Shown here: positions 1-8,459 of the stretch, piece after piece
Layout: every line of letters begins with the position of its first letter
Numbering within the stretch: position 1 is the stretch's first letter
Source of the DNA: Gemmatimonadota bacterium
GTDB lineage: Bacteria; Gemmatimonadota; Gemmatimonadetes; Palauibacterales; Palauibacteraceae
Length of the DNA stretch: 49,896 nt
Assembly: GCA_022825725.1 (NCBI GenBank)
Contig: JAJDWE010000046.1
Span: forward strand, 1 to 49,896
Direction of reading: 5' to 3'
Translations under genes and position numbers: made by a program
The notes under the pieces: model-generated
Databases searched by the model: none
Told to the model about the DNA's origin: nothing
What the model saw: the letters and a program-made list of their open reading frames with translations, nothing else

Positions 1-170
1 CGGCTGGGGGCGCTTGGGCGTTCGGCTTGGGCATGGACGGCTCCTTCAACGATGATCTCAAGCTAGCGATTCGAGCTACCGCACCAAAGTCGCAGGTGAG
101 ATCAACGGACCCTCAACCAGGACGGGATTCGGGAGGGGCCAACCCGGTACGCCGGCTCACCCCGGCATCG

Positions 171-2495
171 TCACGGTCGTGCTCTGAGGGCGGTCGGGTT
201 GCCGGACAGGCCGGAGAGGAGCGTGGTCACGTCTCCGTCGCCGCCCGTGCACCGCCGGAGGGCGTCGAGGATGTTCTCCCGGGCGTCGGGACCGCCCTCG
301 TAGGCCATGGTGGCGTCGCCCTCGTGTAGCAGCCACGAGACGAAGACCGTCTGGCGGTCCACCGCGAGCCCATCGATGAACGCGTCGCGCTGCGCAGGGC
401 CCATGCGGGCCGTCCAGTTCTCCCAGTGGGGGTACTGGTTCACCGTGATCCGCTCCAGCGTCCGCGGCGGGGGCGTGTACCACTCGATGTTGACACTGGA
501 CCTGTAGCCCAGACGCCCGGATTCGTAGTTCGCTTCGCTCTCGTCCAGGCGCGCGGCTCCGGCCACGAACGCGAAGTCCACGGACGCGACCGCGGACGTG
601 CAGAACACCGCCACGTTGCCGGCAACCCCCAGCCCGTTGAGGTCCGGCTTGTTGGGGGACACCGCCTGCCAGCCGCTCTCGTCGCCCAGCGTGATCGCCT
701 CGACGGTCCAGGTTTCGGGCGCGAAGACCAGTTCCGTCGAATCGCAGCCCGAGAGCACCTCCTCCAGGGCGTCGCGCTCCGCCTCGTCCACCGTCAGTTC
801 GTACTTGAGGCGCACGGCCAGGACCGTGCCCGCGTACCAGCACCGGTTGAAGTCCGGCAGCCACTCGGCGGCGTCCCGTCCCGACTTGACGCCGAGATCC
901 AGCGTCGGCGAAGCCAGCGCGAGGTTTTCCAGATCGCGCGCGAACGCCCGGCGCGCGCTCGGCGCCCAGGCGCAGCCGCCGGAATCGTGTGCCTCCCGCT
1001 TCGCCACGATGTGATCGACCTGGACGTCGCGCGCGTGGTCGTAGTAGACCCCGGTATACGCTTCGTAGAGCTTGTCGCCCAGCGCCGCGGCCACCGCGTC
1101 CTCCAGGCCGGCCGGATTCCGGTAGTGCTCCGTGTCGTACTCGGAACAGCGGCTCTCGGGCGCGACGACGAGCCCGCGCCACGTTCCCGGCGCGGGCGGG
1201 GGCGGCGGCGTACCCATGATCCAGATCGTCGTTGAGGCCGCCGTCTGGGGCTCGGTGATCGCGAGCGTGAGGGTTTCGCCCGATACCGCGTACGTGCCCT
1301 CGCCGGACACCTCTCCGGTCTGCCGCCAGCTTCCATCAGTGCGTACGGTGAAAGTGCCTTCGTCCGTGATCGTCAGAGCCGGCGTCGTGATGCTCACCTC
1401 GTAGCTGCCCGTCGCCGAGTCGCCCGAGGGCGCCTCCTGCGCGAGCTCCAGCGTGCCCGAGACCGTCGGCCGAGTGAGCTGTGTCCCACCCGTGGAGGTC
1501 CCGACCAGGCTCTCGAGGAAATACGTCCCGGTGAGATCCGGGGGCGGAGGAGGAGGAAGGACGGTGATCTCGGCGGTGCCTTCCACGCCGGCGGCCGCGT
1601 CGCCCACAGCCGCCGTGATGGTCGCCGCGCCCTCGCCGACACCCCGTACGAGGCCAAGGCTGTCCACGGACGCGACGGCGGTATCGCTCGACGTCCAGCC
1701 GAAAGCGGCGTCGACAACCACATGTCCGTTCTCGTCGGTGGCCGTCGCGGCCAGCCGCACGGTGTCGCCTGCGGCGAGGGCGTGCGCCTGCGGCGTGACC
1801 TCCACCGTCGTGGCCGTCTGTGAAACGATGATCGAAGCGCTGTCCGACACCTCGCCCGAGAGTACCGTGACGGTCGCGGTGCCGTTGCCCGCCGCGGTCA
1901 CCAGGCCGCTCGTATCGACCGCCGCGACGGCAGGGTCACTGCTCGACCAGGCCACGGTCGCATCGGTGATCGCGCGGCCGAGCTGGTCGTACACGTCAGC
2001 GGACAGCCGGGCGGTCTGGTCGATCGCGCTGAGCGTCGCGGTGTCCGGCGTGACCGTCACAATCGTGGGTGCCGGCTCCGCCACGTCGACGGCGAAGCTC
2101 TGCGAGGCCGAGAGCCCGCCCGGATCGGAGGCCCTGACCGTCACCGCCGCCGCGCCGTCCGCCACCGCCGTGAGCGTCAGCGTGCGGCCGGAGAAGCCGA
2201 CGGACACGACGCCGGCGTTCGACGTCGTCGCCACATATGTGAGCGTGTCGCCGTCCGGGTCCGAGAACGATGCCGAGATGTCGATCGTCACGGTCTGCCC
2301 CTCGACGACCATCTGGTCCGGAATCGCGGCGCCCGCCACCGGAGCCCGGTTGGCGGGCGGAGGAGGCGGCGGTGGTGGGGGAGGGGGTGTGGGCCCGGGG
2401 TCGACCGTGCCGCCCCCGTCGCAAGCCAGGGTGAGGGCTACGGCTCCGATCAGAATGAGCGGGAGGGCGCTTCGCACCCGGCCGTGTATCGGCAT
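171..2495 (-). CDS. Surface lipoprotein with Ig-like/Big2 domains and a DUF1524-type HNH nuclease domain
   Basis: About 774 residues. The N-terminus has a basic stretch, a hydrophobic core and a lipobox-like LTLAC, then a run of prolines, so it is probably lipid-anchored outside the inner membrane. Next come a cadherin-like/Ig fold (about 58-150), two Big2-type domains (150-325), a beta-rich segment (325-440), a second Pro-rich linker, and a domain with VDHIVAK, a downstream NLALAS and AEWLP, followed by a Cys/Trp-rich region. That order matches the HNH family DUF1524/GmrSD C-terminal fold. The usual Asn of the N..K motif reads Asp here, so activity is uncertain. A GTG 18 bases upstream (2513) is possible, but GGGAG lies 5 bases before the ATG at 2495. 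The extreme C-terminal 180 residues are unassigned. Secreted nuclease is inference; the domain order is seen. Confidence 0.8.
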   Translation of the reverse strand: MPIHGRVRSALPLILIGAVALTLACDGGGTVDPGPTPPPPPPPPPPPANRAPVAGAAIPDQMVVEGQTVTIDISASFSDPDGDTLTYVATTSNAGVVSVGFSGRTLTLTAVADGAAAVTVRASDPGGLSASQSFAVDVAEPAPTIVTVTPDTATLSAIDQTARLSADVYDQLGRAITDATVAWSSSDPAVAAVDTSGLVTAAGNGTATVTVLSGEVSDSASIIVSQTATTVEVTPQAHALAAGDTVRLAATATDENGHVVVDAAFGWTSSDTAVASVDSLGLVRGVGEGAATITAAVGDAAAGVEGTAEITVLPPPPPPDLTGTYFLESLVGTSTGGTQLTRPTVSGTLELAQEAPSGDSATGSYEVSITTPALTITDEGTFTVRTDGSWRQTGEVSGEGTYAVSGETLTLAITEPQTAASTTIWIMGTPPPPPAPGTWRGLVVAPESRCSEYDTEHYRNPAGLEDAVAAALGDKLYEAYTGVYYDHARDVQVDHIVAKREAHDSGGCAWAPSARRAFARDLENLALASPTLDLGVKSGRDAAEWLPDFNRCWYAGTVLAVRLKYELTVDEAERDALEEVLSGCDSTELVFAPETWTVEAITLGDESGWQAVSPNKPDLNGLGVAGNVAVFCTSAVASVDFAFVAGAARLDESEANYESGRLGYRSSVNIEWYTPPPRTLERITVNQYPHWENWTARMGPAQRDAFIDGLAVDRQTVFVSWLLHEGDATMAYEGGPDARENILDALRRCTGGDGDVTTLLSGLSGNPTALRARP

Positions 2496-2528
2496 CATCG
2501 CTCCCACCTGCACCTCCCCATAAAGAAA

Positions 2529-2565
2529 GAAGCGGACCCCCGCAGCCTTCGCGGGGGCCCGCTTC
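2529..2565 (-). terminator. Rho-independent terminator of the Calx-beta surface gene
   Basis: The 15-base arms 2529-2543 and 2551-2565 are complementary with one mismatch around a 7-base loop. Read on the minus strand, the hairpin is followed by TTTCTTTA. It sits 32 bases past the stop codon at 2597 and separates that gene from the lipoprotein gene downstream. Confidence 0.85.
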
Positions 2566-2596
2566 CGTGAGGCCTCTCGTCAGAGACCGCTAGGGT

Positions 2597-5500
2597 TTAC
2601 GATTCGTCGTTGTCTTCGATCGTGACCATCGCACTCTTGATCGAGTACGTCTTGCCGGCACCGCCGATCTGCTGGCCAGCAGCCGGGCCAGTGATCTCGA
2701 TCGTTACGTCGTTGGTGTCAGAGTCTTCCAACGGATCCAGCGACACGGTTTGCGAGTTGCTCTCGGTCTCGCCCGTGTCAATCGTGAGAGTCACGGTTAC
2801 GGCAGCGGTCGCACCGTTGAGCTCGTACTCGGTACCCGTCGGCGCCGGTACGGTCACCACCACATCGAACGGAGCAGGCATCGCCACCTTCGACGTTGCG
2901 GAGATGTTCAACGTGGTCGCGTCATCCCCCTCGCTCAGCGTCCCCGGAGTCACCATCAACTCCACATTGGGATCGTCGTCCATGATCGTGACCGTAGCAG
3001 GAACGATGTACGGAGCGTCGCTCACCGCACTCGCCTGGGCGTCAACCGTTTCGTTGCCTTCGATGTCAACATCGTCGTTTCCGGTCAGCGTGACTTCGAC
3101 CGAGTCGGACATATCTCCGCCAGCGATTACGATGTCTGCCACTCCGGTCGCGGCGTAATCACCGGCTGTAGCCGTTCCGCCGCCGAACGTCCATCCCACC
3201 GTGACATTATTGGCAGCGCCCGTAGGCCGTGCGGTCGTGAGCGTCGCTACGACGTAGAACGTCTCGGTATCGCCACCCTCGGTAACCGAGGACTCGCGTA
3301 CCTCCAGCATGACGTCGTCGTCATTCGACGTCACCGTCAGCACCGCATCGTCAAAGTCCGTGGCCTCGTGGGTTACGGTGATATCATCTTCCGTCATGAC
3401 GTCCCGATCGTGCGTGGCCGTGAGCGTCACGTGCAACGTGTCCGACGTCCCGTCCGAGTGGGGGAAGGTCAACGTCTCGGGAGCCACGGTAGCTCCGGAC
3501 GACGCGGTGAGGTTCACCGTCGCGGCCGTCCCCTCCGTCAGCTTGACAGCGTAGGAGGCCGAGGTGCCCTCGAGTAGCTCAAGCGACGTCATGGGATCGT
3601 CCCCAATTGAGCCATCGGTCGGGTCTACTTCGAAGAACTCGAACGTCGGGCCCGGCTCCGGCGGCGGCGGACCGGCAGGCCACTGCACGCTGAAGCTGCC
3701 GAGCTCGTAACCCCTCTCGTCGTCGTCCATGTCATCGTTGCCGGGCCTGTTACCGGGGCCCCGGCCATTGGAATTGACCGCGACATCGGCAGTGGCCAGC
3801 CAGAAGCAGTACGTCTCCGGCCCCGCACCTTCACCCTCCGGCCTCCGGATCGTGAACGACTCGTCGAACACGATCTCGTTCGTGTCGTTCTCGACGTCCC
3901 GCTTGTTGCGGACCACGCGACCCGTCCGGCCCTGAGAGAGATCGTCGGAAGCCGCACACGTACCGTCGACTTCCCGAATGCTCAACTCGGCCGTCTTGAT
4001 CACGCTCTGGTCGGAGATCGTGCCGCCGACGCTGACCGTGACGGTCGCCGTGCCGATGTTGCCGATATCGGCCTGGCTCTTCGACAGCGAGACCGTCGGA
4101 GGCTTCGAGTCGCGGGTGTAAGTGAAGACGGTGGCGGTGCGGTGCGGCGGCACGGCGTTGTCGTGAACGGCCGCCACCACCACGTAGCGCCGTTCCTTGT
4201 CCGCCTCCGCATCGCCGGTGTTCGTCGAGATCGTGACCACGCCGTTCACCACATCCGACACGACGTTCCTATCGCGATCGGCTCCCGTCCCGCTGAAGAA
4301 ATAGCGCTGGGAGAACGAGGTGTTGGGACCCCAGTACGCCCAGGTGTTCGCCTCATTGATCCCGCTGCCGTTCTCGCCGGTGGCGAGCTCGGGATCGTCC
4401 ACCTCGAACGAGAGCACGGCGCCGTCCATCAGCACCAGCTCCTCGTCGGGCACGACGTTGTCGATCTCCGGTGGCGTCTTGTCCACACCGAAGTTGTTCG
4501 CCGACCGGATCCGGACGTTGTTGAGAGACCTGGAGTTCCCGATCGGGTCCGTGATCGACTGCAGCTCGGCGGTGTAGCACTGCACGCCGCCATCGTCGCT
4601 GAGATCGTCGCTGTAGGGATCCTCTTCGTCCAGGTCGCCGATCGCGTTGGCGTCTTCGACCAGGGCCTGGAACGCCGTGCCCGCGCCGCGCTCGCCCGTG
4701 TCGGTGTTGGCCGAGACCGAGCAGTCGCCGACGGCGACGACCTGCGAAGTGCTCCCCCACTGGCCGCCCGAACCTCCCTCGGAGACGTTCGAGATCCCGA
4801 TCCGCTGCGACCGGCCATCCGTCGTGCCCCTCATGCCCGAGTAGTGCACTTCCTGGATGGACGCGCCCTCGACCGTGACCTCCGACTCGTCGGTCACCCT
4901 CGGAGCGTTGAAGTCGAAGTAGAGCGGACCGATCTTGGTCAGGTTGTTGTCCGCATCTCCGGGCACGAACTTCGCCGAGATGTCGACTCCGTCCGGATCG
5001 AGGATCGCGCCGTCCTGAATGATCCAGTGACCACCGCTGCCTTCACGGGCGGGGTTGACGTCCTCGACGCCGCCATCGTTCCCGAAACTGGACGAGAGGC
5101 CGTTCCGCCCGTTCCAGTCCGAGTGGGCCGTGAACGTGAACGGAGCCTCGGAATCCCTGCGCGGATCGCCCCAGTACTCCCCATAGGTCGAACCCCGCCG
5201 ATGCGCGCGGAACGACAGCGAAGTCCCGTCCTGCGTATCGGTCATCGCGCGCAGACTGATCGCGCCGACCATGGTCCCGTCGAACGCGACCGGGCACACG
5301 TCGAACGTGTTCACGTTGTCTTCCGTCGTCGGGCCGCCGTAGTACGGAACGCCGGCCACGACCATCGACTTGCCGGGGTTGTGGTCGATCATCACGTAGT
5401 TGGAGTTCTTCAACGTGATCATCTGCGTGGCGAGCGCCTCGCGAACCGACCCATCGGCCGTCGTGATCTGCGCGCCCAGCTCGTGCTCGCCGTTGGCGAA

Positions 5501-5932
5501 CCGAGGCTCGAGCTGCATGCCCATGCACTCGCCGGCCACCTGGTCGGTGTCGAAGAAGCACTCCAGCTCGACCGAGCCGCCGGACTCCGCGAGACCCGTC
5601 GGCGCGACGCCGACCGGCTCGGCGTCGTTCGACGCGCCGCGGCAGGAGATGATCTCGTCACCCAGCGTGAGGTCGACGTTCGTCACCGTCTCGTCGTTGT
5701 ACTGCACGTCGAGCAGGACGGAGATGTTGCCGGAGACGCTGGACGGATCCACCGCCTGGGTCCGGTCGTCGACTTCGCGCAGACCGAAGATCGTCACCGT
5801 CGCCGGCTGCCCGGCGTCAGAGCCGACCTCGACGTTGAAGCCCTGGTTGGCCTGGAGGCCGTCAGGATCGGCCGCTGTGATAGTGACAACTTCTCGATGA
5901 TCGTAAATTCCTGATGATACACGTGTTAACAT
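2597..5932 (-). CDS. Large Calx-beta/Ig-like surface protein, N-terminally truncated
   Basis: 1111 residues of extracellular-type sequence. It opens inside what looks like the last strands of a cadherin-like domain (VVTITAADPDGLQANQGF), preceded by only about 14 unrelated residues. No signal peptide and no convincing ribosome site precede the ATG at 5932. The middle is rich in Ig-like beta segments with scattered Cys (about 50-700). The last 370 residues contain about three Calx-beta repeats with the characteristic SEGGDTETF, TATAGDYAATG and DDD endings. Proteins of this type are exported adhesin-like or scaffold proteins. Lack of an export signal, an AT-rich start region and an integrase 34 bases upstream suggest the true 5' end was lost by recombination. 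It may now be silent. Length and domains are seen; truncation is inferred. Confidence 0.75.
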   Translation of the reverse strand: MLTRVSSGIYDHREVVTITAADPDGLQANQGFNVEVGSDAGQPATVTIFGLREVDDRTQAVDPSSVSGNISVLLDVQYNDETVTNVDLTLGDEIISCRGASNDAEPVGVAPTGLAESGGSVELECFFDTDQVAGECMGMQLEPRFANGEHELGAQITTADGSVREALATQMITLKNSNYVMIDHNPGKSMVVAGVPYYGGPTTEDNVNTFDVCPVAFDGTMVGAISLRAMTDTQDGTSLSFRAHRRGSTYGEYWGDPRRDSEAPFTFTAHSDWNGRNGLSSSFGNDGGVEDVNPAREGSGGHWIIQDGAILDPDGVDISAKFVPGDADNNLTKIGPLYFDFNAPRVTDESEVTVEGASIQEVHYSGMRGTTDGRSQRIGISNVSEGGSGGQWGSTSQVVAVGDCSVSANTDTGERGAGTAFQALVEDANAIGDLDEEDPYSDDLSDDGGVQCYTAELQSITDPIGNSRSLNNVRIRSANNFGVDKTPPEIDNVVPDEELVLMDGAVLSFEVDDPELATGENGSGINEANTWAYWGPNTSFSQRYFFSGTGADRDRNVVSDVVNGVVTISTNTGDAEADKERRYVVVAAVHDNAVPPHRTATVFTYTRDSKPPTVSLSKSQADIGNIGTATVTVSVGGTISDQSVIKTAELSIREVDGTCAASDDLSQGRTGRVVRNKRDVENDTNEIVFDESFTIRRPEGEGAGPETYCFWLATADVAVNSNGRGPGNRPGNDDMDDDERGYELGSFSVQWPAGPPPPEPGPTFEFFEVDPTDGSIGDDPMTSLELLEGTSASYAVKLTEGTAATVNLTASSGATVAPETLTFPHSDGTSDTLHVTLTATHDRDVMTEDDITVTHEATDFDDAVLTVTSNDDDVMLEVRESSVTEGGDTETFYVVATLTTARPTGAANNVTVGWTFGGGTATAGDYAATGVADIVIAGGDMSDSVEVTLTGNDDVDIEGNETVDAQASAVSDAPYIVPATVTIMDDDPNVELMVTPGTLSEGDDATTLNISATSKVAMPAPFDVVVTVPAPTGTEYELNGATAAVTVTLTIDTGETESNSQTVSLDPLEDSDTNDVTIEITGPAAGQQIGGAGKTYSIKSAMVTIEDNDES

Positions 5933-5966
5933 TCACAACATCGAGGGCGTTACCTCATTTAACCCC

Positions 5967-7178
5967 TCAATCGGGATTCCGGTCGGCCAGGTAGGAAGCC
6001 CAGTCGTTCATGAGTCGGCGGCGGCGCTCGAACAGGTCCGTGCGCCGGTAGGCCGCCTCGACTTTGTTCTTCACCACATGCGCCAGAGCCGCCTCGACGA
6101 CCTCGCGGGGATGATCCGTCTCCTCGGCGGCCCAGTCCCGGAAGCTCGACCGGAAGCCGTGCGGCACCGCCGCGATCTCATGCTTCTTCAGGAGCCGGCG
6201 CAGCGTTTTCTCCGAAAGGGGCTTCGCGTGGCCGCGGGTGAACACGAACCGGCCGTGGCCGTCGAGGCTTCGCGCCCGGTCGAGGATCTCCCGGGCGCGG
6301 AGGCAGAGCGGCACGCGGTGCAGGCGCTTCGCCTTCATGCGCGCCGCGGGAACCGTCCACACCCGCGCGTCGTCATCGATCTCCTCCCACTCGGCCCACC
6401 GCACCTCGCCCCACCTCGCCGCCGTCAGCACCAGGAACTCGAACGCGAGCGGGCCGGCGGGAGTCCGGCTCGATCCCCGCACCGCCCGGATCGCCGATGC
6501 GACCTCGCGGTGCGGCAGGGCCTGCATGTGCCGTATCACGCGGTTTTGCGAGCCGAGCACCGGCTGGAGCTGGTCGCAGGGGTTGCCGGTGCGGAACTCC
6601 AGCGCGACCGCCCAATCCAGCACCGAGCGGATGCGCTGAAGCACGACCCGGGCAGTGGCCGGCTTCGTGTACCAGATCGGGGAGAGGATCTCGAGCAGGT
6701 CGGCGCTCGTCACCTCCGACACCCGCAGCTCGCCGATGCGCGGGAACGCGTACCGGTCCAGGCTCGACATCCAGTCCTTTCCGTGTTTCTCGCTGCGCCA
6801 GCCGGCCTGCTTCTGCGCCAGGACCCATGCGGCCGCCTCGGCAAAGGTGGGCACCTCCCGGGCGCGCCGTTTCTCGGCGAGCGGGTCGCCGCCCTCGCGG
6901 GCCAGCTTGCGGTTCGTCCGCGCCTTCTCCCGGGCCTCGGCCAGCGAGACCAGCGCGACGCTCCCGAGTCCGAGGTCGTGGCGCCGCCCGCGGATGACGA
7001 GGCGCTGGACCCAGCTCCGGGCTCCGCTCCGCTGGACGAACAGGTACAGCGTGTTGCCGTCGCAGTACCTGCCCGGCGCCGCGGCGCGCACGAACTGGGC
7101 CGAGAGCGCCCTGTGCGGATGAGGGCCCTTCGGCTTCCCCTTACGGGGCGGAATCGGGGAGGAGTTCACGTTATTCAT
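5967..7178 (-). CDS. P4-type tyrosine integrase (DUF4102-like arm-binding N-terminus)
   Basis: 403 residues, normal for the P4/phage integrase family. Residues 25-105 resemble the DUF4102 arm-binding domain (GNTLYLFVQRSGARSWVQR). Residues about 110-210 are the core-binding SAM-like domain, and the rest is catalytic. The catalytic set is visible: Arg255 in TAARWGEVR, a Lys near 282-284, His340/Arg343 in HGFR, His367 in LAH and the nucleophile Tyr377 in AAYRRTD. I chose the ATG at 7178 because the residues upstream of it are low-quality and it gives the family length. The gene points away from the housekeeping genes and towards the truncated surface gene. No tRNA target is adjacent. It catalyses site-specific integration or excision of an element whose limits are not clear here. 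Confidence 0.93.
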   Translation of the reverse strand: MNNVNSSPIPPRKGKPKGPHPHRALSAQFVRAAAPGRYCDGNTLYLFVQRSGARSWVQRLVIRGRRHDLGLGSVALVSLAEAREKARTNRKLAREGGDPLAEKRRAREVPTFAEAAAWVLAQKQAGWRSEKHGKDWMSSLDRYAFPRIGELRVSEVTSADLLEILSPIWYTKPATARVVLQRIRSVLDWAVALEFRTGNPCDQLQPVLGSQNRVIRHMQALPHREVASAIRAVRGSSRTPAGPLAFEFLVLTAARWGEVRWAEWEEIDDDARVWTVPAARMKAKRLHRVPLCLRAREILDRARSLDGHGRFVFTRGHAKPLSEKTLRRLLKKHEIAAVPHGFRSSFRDWAAEETDHPREVVEAALAHVVKNKVEAAYRRTDLFERRRRLMNDWASYLADRNPD

Positions 7179-7220
7179 CACCCCATAATAGAACCGCCCG
7201 CGGGTTCCGTCCCGAACGTC

Positions 7221-7257
7221 CGTTGATGCTCCGTTGATGGCGGGCGCCACCTTTTGG
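7221..7257 (+). promoter_or_regulatory. Direct-repeat element CGTTGAT-N4-CGTTGAT-N14-TTTGG, copy 1
   Basis: Two CGTTGAT boxes at 7221 and 7232 are exactly 11 bases apart, with TTTGG 21 bases after the start of the second box. The same spacing recurs at 10513-10549. It lies about 95 bases before a small TM/coiled-coil gene. Function as an operator or activator site is inferred from spacing and position. Confidence 0.45.
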
Positions 7258-7315
7258 TGCGGACACCGGAGGAGGCTACGTTGGGTAGCGAGTCGAGATT
7301 CAAGGAGGAGGGCGC

Positions 7316-7546
7316 GTGAACTGGGAATCGGTCCTGCCGATGATGACCGTATTCGCCATGCTGGTGGGCTCGGTCTGGACGATGACGAAACTGTTCGCAC
7401 AACCGCTCGAGCGGCACCTGGACCAGCTCGACCGGCGCATCGACCGGCTGGAAGGCAGGATGAACGAGGGGTTTTCGCAACTCCGCGAGGACATCCGCGC
7501 CCTCGGCACACCACCGCCCCCCGAACCGCCCCGGACCGCCGGCTGA
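7316..7546 (+). CDS. Small single-TM coiled-coil protein
   Basis: 76 residues starting at GTG, with AAGGAGGAG five bases upstream, a near-ideal ribosome site. Residues 5-28 form one hydrophobic segment. Residues 30-62 are a heptad-patterned coiled coil (LDQLDRRIDRLEGRM), and the last 15 are Pro-rich. This is the general plan of small membrane-anchored coiled-coil proteins such as XhlA-like or PspB-like peptides, but I do not recognise a named family. It precedes, with a 186-base gap, a second small TM/coiled-coil gene that begins a PspA operon. Coding is supported by the ribosome site and the amphipathic pattern. Function is unknown. Confidence 0.7.
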   Translation: MNWESVLPMMTVFAMLVGSVWTMTKLFAQPLERHLDQLDRRIDRLEGRMNEGFSQLREDIRALGTPPPPEPPRTAG

Positions 7547-7732
7547 CCCTGCGCCTGCGGGTTCCGTGCCGCTTGTCCCGGCGTTATCATGGCCCGCCGT
7601 CGGCGGTTCGCGCGACCGCTTTCGCCGGTCTGCGCGGGCCGTCTGCGGGAAACTCCGGTCCGGACCGCCTCGTAGATTCGTTTCGCCGATGGCGGCCGGT
7701 TCCGGGCGGTACCAGTTGCGGCAAGGACGGCG

Positions 7733-8026
7733 ATGAGCGTCTTCGTTTTCATCATCATTATCGTGGCGCTCGTCACGTTCGGGGAAGTGGCCCAGAAGTG
7801 GTTCGCGGCCCGTCCGTCGCCCACGCCGGTGGAACCCGGCGGGGACGACGAGATCGAACGTCTGCGCGAGCATGTCGCGCTGCTGGCGAACCAGGTGGAC
7901 CAGTTGACGGAGGAGCAGCGCTTCATGACCCGCCTCCTCGAGGGCGGCGGACTCGGGAGCGGGGCGCCATCGGATGAGTCTCGCCCGGAAGGGCGACCCG
8001 ATTCACGACTGCGGGGACCGAACTGA
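7733..8026 (+). CDS. Small PspB-like membrane/coiled-coil protein at the head of the PspA operon
   Basis: 97 residues. An N-terminal hydrophobic helix (about 2-18, VFIIIIVALVTFG) is followed by an acidic coiled coil (about 38-68, DEIERLREHVALL) and a charged disordered tail. AAGGA sits five bases before the ATG. The stop overlaps the next start as TGATG, so it is translationally coupled to the YbjN gene and then PspA. The membrane anchor plus coiled coil resembles PspB/PspC-type partners of PspA, but similarity is only in layout. A role in envelope stress is inferred from the operon. Confidence 0.75.
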   Translation: MSVFVFIIIIVALVTFGEVAQKWFAARPSPTPVEPGGDDEIERLREHVALLANQVDQLTEEQRFMTRLLEGGGLGSGAPSDESRPEGRPDSRLRGPN

Positions 8027-8430
8027 TGCTGAACCGAGAGGACATAGAGAGCTTTCTCATCCGCACCGAAGCGGACTATCAGGAACTCGACGAGGGCCTG
8101 TGGATCGTCCACCCCGACGGTGCGAGCGTGGAGCGGCAACCCAGGATTCTGGTGAACTACCAGCCGCCCGTTCTCGTGTGCCGGGCGGACATCCGCGACC
8201 TCCCGATCGACGACGAAGACCAGCTCGCGCTCTACCGGAGGCTCCTGGAGTTGAACGCGGTGGACCTCATCCACGGGGCCTACGGCCTCGAGGACGGCGA
8301 GGTCATCCTGAGCGACACGCTGGAGCTCGAGAACCTCGACTTCTCCGAGTTCCGCGCCACGCTCGAGAGCCTCACGCTCGCGCTGACCTCCCATTGGGAC
8401 AGCCTCACCGCCGACATATCGACCGACTGA
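8026..8430 (+). CDS. YbjN-domain protein
   Basis: 134 residues matching the YbjN family (a type III secretion chaperone-like fold): ESFLIRTEADYQELDEGLW at the start, a central beta-sheet region (PPVLVCRADI), then LLELNAVDLIHGAYGLEDGEVILSDTLE. The family is cytoplasmic and linked to stress and surface phenotypes; its molecular role is not settled. It lies between a small membrane protein, which it overlaps by one base, and pspA 29 bases downstream. It therefore probably works with PspA in membrane maintenance. Length is typical and no residues appear missing. Confidence 0.85.
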   Translation: MLNREDIESFLIRTEADYQELDEGLWIVHPDGASVERQPRILVNYQPPVLVCRADIRDLPIDDEDQLALYRRLLELNAVDLIHGAYGLEDGEVILSDTLELENLDFSEFRATLESLTLALTSHWDSLTADISTD

Positions 8431-8459
8431 AGAGCAAGCACAGGAAACGAGCATACACC

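Noticed and set aside
27..329. 100-codon plus-strand frame at the left edge
   Set aside because: Mostly antisense to the HNH lipoprotein gene; low-complexity translation with no ribosome site.
2340..2400. Poly-proline-coding GGCGG repeats as a possible regulatory or CRISPR-like repeat
   Set aside because: It is a simple Pro-rich linker of the lipoprotein. No CRISPR array with regular spacers was seen anywhere in the window.
4142..5914. 590-codon plus-strand frame opposite the Calx-beta protein
   Set aside because: Arg/Val/His-rich antisense translation with no domain; the minus-strand frame is the real one.
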